From Silene conica (taxonomy: Eukaryota > Streptophyta > Magnoliopsida > Caryophyllales > Caryophyllaceae), in the NCBI GenBank assembly GCA_029255685.2, contig CM055311.2:14964952-15028951 (forward strand): a stretch of 64,000 nucleotides of DNA, read 5' to 3'. Positions 1 to 9,697 of this stretch are shown here, piece after piece; the first letter of the stretch is position 1, and each line of letters opens with the position of its first letter. The position numbers and the translations under genes are program-made. The notes under the pieces were generated by a model. That model did no database searches. It was not told the DNA's origin and worked only from the letters and a program-made list of their open reading frames with translations.

Positions 1-230
1 CTCTGACAGACTCTGGCTGTGTGGCTATTTCGGGAAATCTCGAGCTTTGGTTCCCACAGCCTTTTCCTCCTCCTCGTTCTTCCTTTACCCTTCCTTCCTT
101 TACCCTCCCCTTTTCTTGTGGACTTCTTCTCCTTCTTATTCCGTTGACCTAGATGTTGAGTGTACAACTTCGGCCCATTCATGTGATGCCACGTGTTGAT
201 ACATAAAATAGTATATTTTAGGGTGTAACA
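1..230 (-). repeat. 3' LTR of the Tat-like element, partial
   Basis: This stretch matches 23855-24084 almost base for base, including the CGGGAAATCTCGAGC block and the terminal GGGTGTAACA. Read on the minus strand it is the first 230 bases of the 3' LTR (TGTTACACCC...). The rest of the roughly 620 bp LTR lies left of the window. Confidence 0.92.
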
Positions 231-247
231 TTAGCCCCCAGTTCTTG
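231..247 (-). promoter_or_regulatory. Polypurine tract of the Tat-like element
   Basis: On the minus strand the bases just before the 3' LTR read AAGAACTGGGGGCTAA, directly abutting TGTTACACC. A purine tract of this kind in this position primes plus-strand DNA synthesis in LTR retrotransposons. Confidence 0.75.
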
Positions 248-623
248 CATAAATATATTTATGCGGGAACTCCTGCAGCTTCTGGACTCAAGACCTGGAC
301 AGGGGCTTCGGGCTAATATTTCGGGCAGAACCGCCAGGCAGGGAAACACGGATGGGACGTGTAGCGGTTTTTGCCAGAACTCCCTTTAATGTTTGCTAAC
401 CACTCGCCAACTGTCACCCACACATAAATTCGAATTTTAAACGTTTACTTCCCCTATTTATTACCTTTTACCCTCCTTTACCTTTACTCTTTTATCTTCT
501 TTCACTTTTCCCTTTCTCTCTCTTCAACCTCTTCTAACTTCGGATTTTCCCCAACTGCCTCTTCGCTCCCTTTTTCCGACTAAGGTACTGTTTCCTTGCG
601 ATTTTTCCTTTGTTATTATTGCA
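248..623 (+). other. Leader/possible promoter region of the antisense ORF
   Basis: No ORF is visible here. The stretch lies between the 3' LTR and the start of the plus-strand extra ORF, so it should hold that ORF's promoter and 5' UTR, unless transcription starts in the LTR. It contains an A/T-rich block with TATTTATTACC near 457-467 and a long pyrimidine-rich run (about 465-560), as is common in plant 5' leaders. No promoter element is certain. Confidence 0.4.
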
Positions 624-1907
624 ATGGCTTCCAATTCGTTTTCTTCACGCTCTTTGTTGAAAAACGATTACTGTGTTGACTCCTGCTTTTCCCTTATGGA
701 TTTATCCGTAGTTAGGGACTTTTTCCCTTTCGACGAGGATGTCGAATTCGTCCTTCCCAAACCGGGCCAGGTGGCTGATTCTTATCGCCCCGGTTGGACC
801 ACCTTCTATCTGTACCCTTTCTCTTTGGGGTTGTCTTTCCCCTTTCCCGCACTTGTGCAGGAATTCCTTCACCATTCAAAACTCCCATTGTGGCAAATCA
901 ATCCTCATGCTTGGAGGATTTTGCTCTCTTTGTCCATGCTGAATGACCGTCACTCTCTTGCTATTACCCTGGGCGATCTTGCCCATGTCTATAAGGTTCG
1001 CGGTCTGGGTGGTGCGCATTTTACTATGCGCGCCAGGTCCAAGTCAGATCTTCCCATTATCTTCCCACCCAAGCCTAAGGATGCAGGGTGGTCTGCTCAG
1101 TTCATCTTTGTGCGGGTGGACTCGCTTCCTCCTCCCACAGATTATATTTATACTGATCCGGTGGGGCCTAGAGGTACTTGTAGCCCCTCCTCCTTGTCTT
1201 CTTTCTTGTTATTGCTTACGTTCTTACTTTTCTCTCTGTGCAGGCGTAAAAGATTTCATTCGCTCAGCCAACGCTACCCAGTCCTATAACAAGCTCTTTG
1301 GGCTAGATCCGGAGCACCGTCATTTCAACAACTTATTTGCCCAAGACGATCAGGAGGAGATGTCGACCAGCTCGGCCACGACGAACATGACTCCCGCAGA
1401 GATGCTTGCTGACCGTAAGAAGAAGGCTATGGGCTCTTCAGTGAAGCCTCTCGCAAAAAGGAAGCTGGAATCGGATGAACCGCTACCTGTTTCCAAGAAG
1501 GCTGCTCCGCCGGCTCCTGCAGACTCAACTCCTTTCGTTGGCCATTTTCGCATTCCGCCTCCTGTTATCTCTTCCAGAACTCGCAATAAGGCTTCCACCT
1601 CAGCTGCTCTCACCAGGAAGCCTTTCTCCCCGGTGGTGGAGGATTTCAGCCAAGATATCATCTGCTTGCCAGAGGGCTTTAGCTGTGCTCTGGAGGAAGA
1701 TCCTTGGCCTGTCCTGGACCGCTTGTTGACTTCTGGTTCTGAGGCGCTGCTGAAGGATCAGCCCATTATGTCATTGTGGCGTCAGGCTGCAGAGGATCTC
1801 TTCTCGGTGAGCCCTGCCTTTGCCCATCTTTCTCTTCTTGCAGTGTTTTCGTTTTTCTTGCCTTGACTGACTTTTGGTGCCTTGAACCTTTTCCCAGGGG
1901 TTTCAAA
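624..1907 (+). pseudogene. Antisense additional ORF of the Tat-like element, 5' part (exons 1, 2 and start of 3), plant 'putative gypsy type transposon' domain
   Basis: The gene runs opposite to gag-pol. Exon 1 is 624-1173 (ATG at 624), intron 1 is 1174-1243 (GTACTT...TGTGCAG), exon 2 is 1244-1806, intron 2 is 1807-1897 (GTGAGC...TTCCCAG), and exon 3 starts at 1898. Phases fit: exons 1 and 2 total 1113 bases (371 codons). Exon 1 has the fold expected of Pfam Transposase_28 ('putative gypsy type transposon'): a FPFPALVQEF segment, then LWQINPHAWRILLSL, then a W..QFIFVRV strand. Exon 2 is low-complexity, rich in Lys, Pro and Ser, with possible nuclear signals (RKKKA, AKRKLE). Extra ORFs in this position are known from Tat elements; their function is unknown. 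Exon 3 is cut at 1907 by the CACTA element and resumes at 16337. Confidence 0.75.
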
Positions 1908-2542
1908 CACTAGTAGAATTATACCCTACGGTGTCGGTTCTAAAAGCCCATTAGTGTCGGTTTTCGAGCGACGTGATTGCTGGGGTCACATAAGGTTTGT
2001 GTCGGTTGTAAAACCGCCACCGTAGCTTACCTACGGTGTCGGTTGTGCGTTAAAACCGTCACCATATGGTACGCTATGGTGTCGGTTGTGGGTTCCAAAC
2101 CGCCACCATAGGGGTCTAAACCGCCACAATAGGGTAAGTTATGGTGTCGGTTTTGCGTCTACAACCGTCACCAAAGGTTAAGCTATGGTGTCGGTTTTGC
2201 GTCTAAAACCGTCACCATAGGGTAAGCTATAGTGTCGGTTGTGAGTCCCAAACCGCAACTATAGGGGTATAAACCGCCGCAATAGGGTAAGTTATGGTGT
2301 CGGTTTTGCGTCTAAAAATGTCACCATAGGGTAAGCTATGGTGTCGGTTTTGCGTCTAAAATCGTCACCATAGGGTAAGCTATGGTGTCGGTTGTGAGAC
2401 CCTATCCGTCACCATATTGTAAGCTATGGTGTCAGTTTTGATTCTAAAACCGTCACTTTCTTGTATGCTACGATGTCGGTTTTGAGTTAAAAAACGTCAC
2501 CTTATGGTATGTTATGGTGTCGGTTGCAATATAAGAACCGTC

Positions 2543-2546
<4 letters not shown>
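1908..2546. repeat. Left subterminal repeat array of the CACTA element
   Basis: About fourteen imperfect units, roughly 40-50 bp apart, carry GGTGTCGGTTNTG followed by AAACCGTCACCATAGGG. Each unit is itself a partial inverted repeat, since GTGTCGGTTTT faces AAAACCGTCAC. Such arrays are the binding platforms of CACTA transposases. Confidence 0.88.

Positions 2547-2635
<89 letters not shown>
2547..2635. repeat. (TA)n microsatellite
   Basis: A nearly pure run of TA dinucleotides directly follows the left subterminal array. Confidence 0.95.
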
Positions 2636-2638
<3 letters not shown>

Positions 2639-2907
2639 CTAGCTAATTTCGACAGCACCTCCCCTAAATCGATGCTAGCCGAATATAAATATTGATGGAA
2701 GAATACCTGCAAAAAATTTTAATCAACTACCAACAAAATAATGCTTCATACAATAGCTTCGGAATAACAATACATCTCATATTCTCATCCAACAATACAA
2801 TAACGCTATTACATTTCCCAACGACGCATCAATCCGAGAAAACAAGCAACAAATATCCTCAGCAATAACCTCGACCAAGCATAAAGTAAAAAATCCAATA
2901 ATTTAAT

Positions 2908-3188
2908 CTAAACTACATGTGCTCGAAACATTTCGTAGTCCACACCTTTAACTTCATTCATATCTTCAATTGACATGGTTGAATCTTCAATAATCTACAT
3001 TAAAGAAAATCGATAATGAGATGCTTTTTAAAAAAAAATAAAATATACAAACTATAAATATTTTTACTTAAAAATAAGAAATACCTGCTCAAATTGTTCC
3101 TCACTGCCCCTGAGTAATAAAATGTTATGTTATACATCCCTTGCATGACATAATAACCACATTCGTAATCTCCGAGTTGTTGGGGACA
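2908..3188 (-). pseudogene. Fragment of a Ulp1-like (C48) cysteine peptidase, last two exons
   Basis: On the minus strand a TTTAG acceptor at 3189-3190 opens an exon (3085-3188) translating as CPQQLGDYECGYYVM. This matches the end of Ulp1/SENP-type peptidases, where Gln and the Cys of ECGYYVM are catalytic. A GT donor follows at 3083-3084, an AG acceptor at 2995-2996, and a last exon (2908-2994) of 28 codons plus TAG that begins IIEDSTMSIEDM. The 104-base exon does not fit the phase of the next one, so a 1-base indel probably lies near 3100-3120. The upstream catalytic His/Asp region is not visible, so this is a broken tail. Plant CACTA and Mutator-like elements often carry Ulp1-like genes, so it may be a former part of the transposon rather than a host capture. 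Confidence 0.6.
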
Positions 3189-3570
3189 CTAAATATTAAA
3201 ATAGCATAGTGTTATTTAATTTAAACTATATTTGGATTATAGAAACAACGCTATAGCTATTGAGCCTGCGACTTTAAGATAACAAAAGCTGTAACAAACA
3301 TGTTGGAAATGCACTAGACTGAGTATATAAAAAAGTCAGACAGATGCCACATGAATGTTTTTCTAACTACAGTTTCAAAATCAGCAATTAAGACTATCCA
3401 TGATACACAAAGTTAGGTCCAAAACCAGACTCGTCTTCTATCTAGTGAGTAAAGCACTACAACAGTAACTTGACTAGTCATTCAACATTAATGAACCAAA
3501 ACACATGTTTTTTTATTTTTTCGACCACATCTAGTGATTATGGTCAATAAACATGAGTGAGAGAGGATAC
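3189..3570. other. CACTA interior, intron-like A/T-rich DNA
   Basis: I see no ORF or conserved motif. The base composition and the acceptor at its end suggest intron sequence of the Ulp1-like fragment. The last five bases (3566-3570, gatac) are the left TSD of SIRE-1. Confidence 0.5.
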
Positions 3571-5096
3571 TGAAGAGTCTATTGACCTAGATATACTCAA
3601 GAAGGGGGGGGGGGGGTTGAATTGAGTATGCCAACTTTTTCGATTCTTCTTCGATGTGAGTTGTTGTGACGAAGTAATAGCAAGTAACGAGTAAGAACAA
3701 TAAAATAAAGGAGACACGATCTTTTGAAGTGGTTCAGTTTCACAAATCGAAACCTACGTCCACTTTTCTCGATTAATAAAATTAGTACCTTCTCCGGATT
3801 ACAATTTTATCAACCCACTCGTGCGACTTTGATGTTAGTCACAACTCAATCTAGATACCGTTAAATATCTAGCTACGACAAGTACCGTTAAATACTTGCT
3901 TACAATGAGTACCGCTAAATACTCGAATCTATCTTAAGTAAGTAAGATAAACTTTTAACAACTTCTTATATTTGATGATCTTGAATGTATGAAAATATTC
4001 CTCAATGCTTGTAGTCTTGATTACGAGAATTGACAATGATTAGCACGAATATCGAGACGTACGTGAGGTATCGTTCGTTCTTCTTCTTTGAGCGTGAGGC
4101 GTGTGATTCGATAGATTAGGCGTGTGATATTGAGAGCTTTATATACTAATTTAGATCTAGGTTAAACCCTAGATAGTTTAGGAATATTACTTTATCTAGA
4201 ATACTAATTCTAGGTAATATTTAAAACTTAATCTTATATGAATTAGGAAAGGACTCTAATAGAATAATATTAATTTAAGACATAAGATAATATTTCCATA
4301 ATCTTATTTGATTTAGGAAACATCCTTATACCATAAAATATAGAATCCTACTTTGAATCAAATCCTAATTCTTGTCAATAATATAATAAATTATATTCTT
4401 AATCAAATCCTAGTTAATCTTTAAGTAGATTAAATAAACAAGTTTATTTATTTAATTAACTGTAAAGATAATATGAAACGTATTAGAAATTGTGTAGGAA
4501 AACGTGAGACACGCTTCCCTATGCACGACTTCCAATGCACGTTTTAAAGATACGTTTCTTCGAGACATTTTTCTCGAAGCACGTTTCCCTAGGAATTTGA
4601 ATTTTGACAATAACGGTTAAAATAAAATCCTTAGCATTTTAGAATTAATATTTACCTCATAAGATAAATACTTTAATTCTTGTTAACTAAAGAATATTTC
4701 TATTTTAAAACCGTTTATAAGATTACTAGATTAATATATAATAATATATTAATAGCACGCATAAATCTTTACGCTTTGATTTACTTCACGCAAATCTCAT
4801 TTCTTCGATAGTTATAGGAATGATCCATAACTTAAAAACTCTTGATATTGTAATGAAGCTTTTTGTCTTGTAAATCTTCAAAAAGACTTGACACTTGACA
4901 TGAGCTTGATCATTCTTGCAATCTTCGATTGAATTATACTTTACTAAACTACGATCTTTGCTCTATAATTAACTGTACACTTAAACGCACGATTACACGT
5001 ATATGCATATAAACCATAATTATCTTAGACTTGTCATTATTAAAACATAAAACAATATAAACAATATATTACTTATATAGAATATATTACTCAACA
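3571..5096 (-). repeat. SIRE-1 3' LTR
   Basis: This 1526 bp LTR is nearly identical to 12087-13617. It contains a G13 tract (3604-3616) near the end that is the LTR 3' terminus on the minus strand. Confidence 0.95.
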
Positions 5097-5115
5097 AATT
5101 CCCCCTTTTTAATGA
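5097..5115 (-). promoter_or_regulatory. SIRE-1 polypurine tract
   Basis: On the minus strand AAAAAGGGGGAATTTG directly precedes the 3' LTR start (TTGAGTAATAT). SIRE-2 has an equivalent tract in the same place. Confidence 0.8.
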
Positions 5116-5540
5116 TGGCAAGTCTTTCCTAGAATCGTGTCTAAGTGTAACGTAATAACGTTCCCCCTCAACATAATATTGGTCTTTTATAATATAGATC
5201 AACTAGGGTTTCTATCTTTAAATAAAACCAATTTCTTAAAGAACTATGAGAGACAATACGTTACGACAAGGAGCAATCTTAGGCAAATTCGTAATCTAGG
5301 TCGCATTCTTTTCCCCCTCTTGACATCATTGAAAAGACGGAAACAAAGACATAAAACGACTAGAATAATATAATACGAAACAAACCTAAGTGTGCAATTC
5401 TAAATCAAACACACAAACGTAATTAAAATCAAGCAACTATGAAATACAAACGGGAAAACGACACACAACCATATACTACGATGCCAAAGGGCCGAATATA
5501 CAAAATAAAGCCATATGGGCCGAATGTTTCGAATAAGAGC
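5116..5540. other. SIRE-1 3' tail with repeated GGGCCGAAT motifs
   Basis: There is no convincing ORF. TGGGCC or GGGCCGAAT occurs several times at about 5489-5610. On the minus strand it reads GGCCCA, the form of plant site II/TCP-type promoter motifs. The same motif cluster occurs in SIRE-2. Confidence 0.55.
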
Positions 5541-6500
5541 CTAATGGGCCGAATAGTTTGTAGGTAGAAAGGTCATGGGCCAAAAGAGGCAAGGTAACCA
5601 AACATATTCTGGGCCAAGTATCACAGCCAAAAAGCAAAATAGGGCTAATGTCTTAAACGGTTTTAAGGAGAGAGATAGGGTAATAGGATAGAAATACGAT
5701 ATCCACCGAGAGAGCCCAAAACCAATTTCCGCACCTCTGCCAAAACAGAGCAACACACAGTACTTCAAAGTAGATAACCGATCAAAACAACTTTCGATGT
5801 TTCTTAGTTGAGCATCCACCGTACGTTCAAAGTTGAGAACCTGAAGATAAAGCGCTCTAACCGAGGCCAAACATTGACCACCATCCTCACGGACAATCCG
5901 ATTATCACGGACGAGAAGTTCTTAAGTCGTGAGGAATTGGTGACGGCCACTAATTATAAGCACTTCTTATTTTTCCTCCTTAAGATCACGACTAAGCTTC
6001 TCAAGACTCCCATCAATCCGTTGTATCCAACTTCGCAACTCCTTATCCACTCTTGACCTATGTCCATTGTTAGCCTTGACATTACCCAACCCAGACACCA
6101 ATAAAAACAACTTATCAACCTTTCCTTCTAAGCCATCCAAATTACCATTCATCTTTGCATCAACAACTCACGACCAAATTATAAGTCGTGTCTTTTTCTT
6201 AGAAATCCCATTAATTTCATTAATTTGTCATTCATTCAATCTTGGGGCACAACTCCGTAATAGCCAACGTCTACCACCCCTTCGCCTTTATTATTTTTTT
6301 TTTCATTCGAACTTTTTCAACCCTTCTTTTGCAACATCCCCGGAAAAGCACGGAACAGAGGACGAGGTATTTGATCGTAATCTTGAAATTCCTCTTCCAT
6401 TAACGATTTCCCTTTTTCTAATTTCGTCTCTTGCTTGCTTCTGATTTCGGAACGGTGACGGAAACAGGTTCAGGGGACGGTGGAGGCGAGGGTGTTGGTG
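5541..6500 (-). pseudogene. SIRE-1 env-like/additional ORF, remnant
   Basis: Two short minus-strand readings (5541-5870 and 5967-6152) match the better-preserved ORF of SIRE-2: ALYLQVLNFERTVDAQ here corresponds to ALCLKVLNFERAIDAQ there, and LEGKVDKLFLL to LEGKVDKLVSFL. The Pro-rich N-terminal end is recognisable only as DNA near 6470-6500. Roughly 600 bp of the central part found in SIRE-2 is missing. SIRE elements carry an ORF after pol that has been called env-like; there is no evidence that it is functional here. Confidence 0.6.
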
Positions 6501-6769
6501 TTGGAGTATGGTGTTTGAGTAGATGAATGTATTTTAGCTTGGTTGACGGTTTTAGAAAGCTTTAATGGTGATTTTGTTTTCTTGGATTCTTGGTTTTAGA
6601 GGGAAATGGTTTATGGTGTGATTGTGAGGTGGGCACGTGGGGGTTAGGTAGTAGAAATAAATAGGGTAAGTTTGGAGGATAAACAAATAAGACGGGTTTA
6701 GATATTACGGAAATTTTGGTACGTATATAATTGGGATATGGTGATAATAATTTACGTACCTGTGACACG

Positions 6770-6772
<3 letters not shown>

Positions 6773-6815
<43 letters not shown>
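6773..6815. repeat. (TA)n microsatellite in SIRE-1
   Basis: A run of TA dinucleotides sits between the env-like remnant and pol. The stretch 6501-7035 otherwise shows no gene. Confidence 0.9.
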
Positions 6816-6818
<3 letters not shown>

Positions 6819-7035
6819 ATATTTTTAGGTTAAATTTGTTAATATCTGAATATTATTATTTTGACCTGAGAAATTGGTTGTGTACGTTCGTATAACATGT
6901 AGCATGAAATAATCAAAATTTGAGCATCTAATGAAAAATAACATACATAGGCATGCAGCGGAATATACGGACACAGTCATATAATTCAGTCTTTTCATAG
7001 TCAATCATTGGATTATTTTCAGCTTTTAAGATCGA

Positions 7036-9024
7036 TTAGGTGCCACCGATTAAACCAATTTCCAATCGTAAAGTCTCAAATCGTTCCCTAGCCAAAGGTT
7101 TAGTAAAAATATCCGCCCATTGTTTTTCCGTACTACAAAATTCCAACTTAATGTTTTTCTTTTCTACATGGTCACGTAAAAAATGATGTCTAATCTCTAT
7201 ATGTTTTGTTCTCGAGTGCTGAGCCGGGTTTTTTGATATTATAATAGCACTCGTATTATCACATAATATAGGTACACATCCCATGTTAATACCATAATCA
7301 AGTAACTGCTGTTTTAACCATAGTAGTTGGGAACATACCAGTGCGGCTGCAATATATTCTGCTTCTGCGGTTGACAAGGCGACTGAATTTTGTTTCTTGG
7401 ATGCCCAAGATATAATACATGGTCCAACGAAAGTCGCAAGTCCAGAAGTACTTTTCCTGTCTAAAGAACAGCCTGCATAATCCGCATCTGAGTATCCTAA
7501 TAAGTTAAAATTACAGTCCATAGGATACCATAGATATAATTTTGATGTTCCAATTAGGTATCTTAAAATTCTTTTAACTGCAATCATATGTGATTCTTTT
7601 GGTGCAGATTGGAACCGAGCACAGACGCAGACACTAAACATTATATCTGGACGACTTGCAGTAAGATAAAGAAGTGAGCCGATCATACCTCTATAAGTAG
7701 TTTCATCTACTGACTTACCGTCCTCGTCTTTGGTGAGTTTCTTATCTGTTACCATTGGAGTAGGCATAGGATGAGAGGATTCCATTCCGAACTTCTTTAT
7801 TAACTCTTTGACGTATTTTTGTTGATGAACTTTAATACCCTCGTTCGATTGTTGAATTTGTAGACCAAGGAAGAATTTTAATTCTCCCATCATGCTCATC
7901 TCAAATTCGGATGTCATCAACTCTGAGAAATATTGGCACAACTTTTTGTTGGTTGAGCCAAATATAATATCGTCAACGTAGATCTGGACAACTAGTAGAT
8001 CGGAGTTTTCACTTTTTAGAAATAGTGTCTTATCTACTGATCCTCTCTTGAATCCGCTTTCCAATAGAAATTTTGATAGTCTGTCGTACCATGCTCGAGG
8101 GGCCTGTTTCAGCCCGTAGAGAGCTTTGTCCAATCTGTACACATGATCCTTGAGTTTGCTGTCGGGAAATCCAGGAGGTTGTTCGACATAGACTTCCTCC
8201 TGAGGATATCCGTTAAGGAATGCAGTTTTAACATCCATTTGAAATAATTTCATTCCTTTATGTGCAGCAAATGCTATGAGCAAGCGAATCGCTTCAAGGC
8301 GAGCAATAGGAGCAAAAGTTTCGTCATAATCGATCCCTTCCTGTTGGTTGTATCCTTGAACGACCAATCTTGCTTTATTACGAACGATGACTCCAGAGTC
8401 ATCTAATTTATTTCTGAATACCCATCTTGTTCCAATTACTGATCTACCTTTAGGACGAGGAACAAGATGCCATACTTTATTCCTTTCGAATTGTTGTAGT
8501 TCTTCTTGCATGGCGACTATCCAGTCAGGTTCTGCAAGTGCTTCTTTTATATTTGTAGGTTCAATTGTGGAGAGAAAGGAGTAGAAGGAGCAGAAGTTGT
8601 TTAAGCTTCTTCGAGTTTGAACTCCTTCTGTAAGGCTTCCTATGATATTATCCAGAGGGTGAGAGCCTTTGTATCTCCAGTTTCTTGATTGATTGTTTTC
8701 ATTGCTACTGCTTGATTCGGGATTTTGACTTGTTCCCCCTGAATCCAAACCAGGGTTTGTAGGAGAATTAGGTATAACTATGCTCTCTTCCCTTTGATTT
8801 TGATTCAAAGTTGTAGCTTCATTAGCTATAACTCTGGGTTCTAAGTCATTGGTTTGAGAGTTATCTACAGTATCATCAACTGTAGTTTCATCTCTCGCAC
8901 CATTTCCTTCCAAGTCAAGTTCATCATTGTTTCCTTGAATTTCGCCTTCATCGTTATTTTCTATTTCAGGAGGATCTTCCCTTGACAACCTAAAGTCAGG
9001 TTCGTCTAGGTTTTCCTCTTCGTC
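7036..9024 (-). pseudogene. SIRE-1 pol, RT and RNase H part
   Basis: An open frame of about 650 codons from 8988 down to a stop at 7036. In order it has an acidic/Ser-rich linker (residues 1-120), the copia RT domain starting [39 protein letters not shown] and the catalytic YVDDIIFGS near residue 334. RNase H follows with [26 protein letters not shown] and [10 protein letters not shown]. The sequence is close to that of SIRE/Maximus elements. The frame is uninterrupted, so the polymerase part could still be active. It is separated from the protease part by a deletion junction at 9024/9025 and is out of frame with it, so it would not be made as a normal polyprotein. Confidence 0.85.
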
Positions 9025-9697
9025 CTGGAACCGCCTCTGCTTCTTACCTTCATAGGGCCACAGAGATCCATATGTACTAGATCAAGAGCTTGGTTAGTAC
9101 TTACTATTCTTTTTGGTTTGAAGGATGATCTGACGTGTTTACATCGTGCACATGTGTCGCACATCTTTTCTTGATCAAATCTGATCTTGGGAAGACCTTC
9201 GACCAAGTCCCATCTCTTCAATTTGCTAAGAATAGGAGAACTAATATGTCCAAATCTCTTATGCCAGAGACATGGATCATCTAACGTAACTTTCATACAT
9301 GAGAGAGAGTCAGTAGGCACGACGTTTAAATCAATCATATAAACATTTTTCTTTCTATGTCCTTCAAGAATAACTTTACTTGTACCTTCCATAATTATAC
9401 GACAAATATCTGCATGAAAAACAACTTTGTTTCCTTTGTCGCATAATTGGGATATACTAATTAAGTTATGTTTAAGACCACTTACTAGATATACATCGCT
9501 AATAGAGTGAGAAGCTGAGACGCCTATCTTACCGACACCTATTACCTTTCCTTTTTTGTTGTCACCGAAGGTAACTTTTCCTCCGTCGAATGGTTCTAAG
9601 GTAGTGAATAGGTTGGCGTCACCTGTCATGTGTCGGGAGCATCCACTGTCGAGGTACCATAGATTATTCTCTTTAGCGATTATCTGCACAAAGTAGT
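9025..9697 (-). pseudogene. SIRE-1 pol, protease and pre-integrase part, truncated
   Basis: The frame opens just after gag, one frame back (-1) relative to it, and holds the aspartic protease motif WYLDSGCSRHMTG (residues about 11-24). It continues to the pre-integrase zinc-binding segment (LWHKRFGHISSP, then CDTCARCKH) and the first integrase strand [16 protein letters not shown]. There it hits the deletion and ends seven codons later in a new frame. Comparison with SIRE-2 (30346-30981) shows about 636 bases missing, covering the second and third catalytic residues of the D-D-E integrase core. The product would be a protease without a working integrase. Confidence 0.85.

Noticed and set aside
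943..1289. Two overlapping plus-strand ORFs (624-1289 and 943-1866) as separate genes
   Set aside because: They are exons 1 and 2 of one gene in different frames; the GT...AG intron 1174-1243 joins them in phase.
2547..2635. (TA)n run as a promoter TATA region
   Set aside because: A simple microsatellite next to the subterminal array with no gene start nearby.
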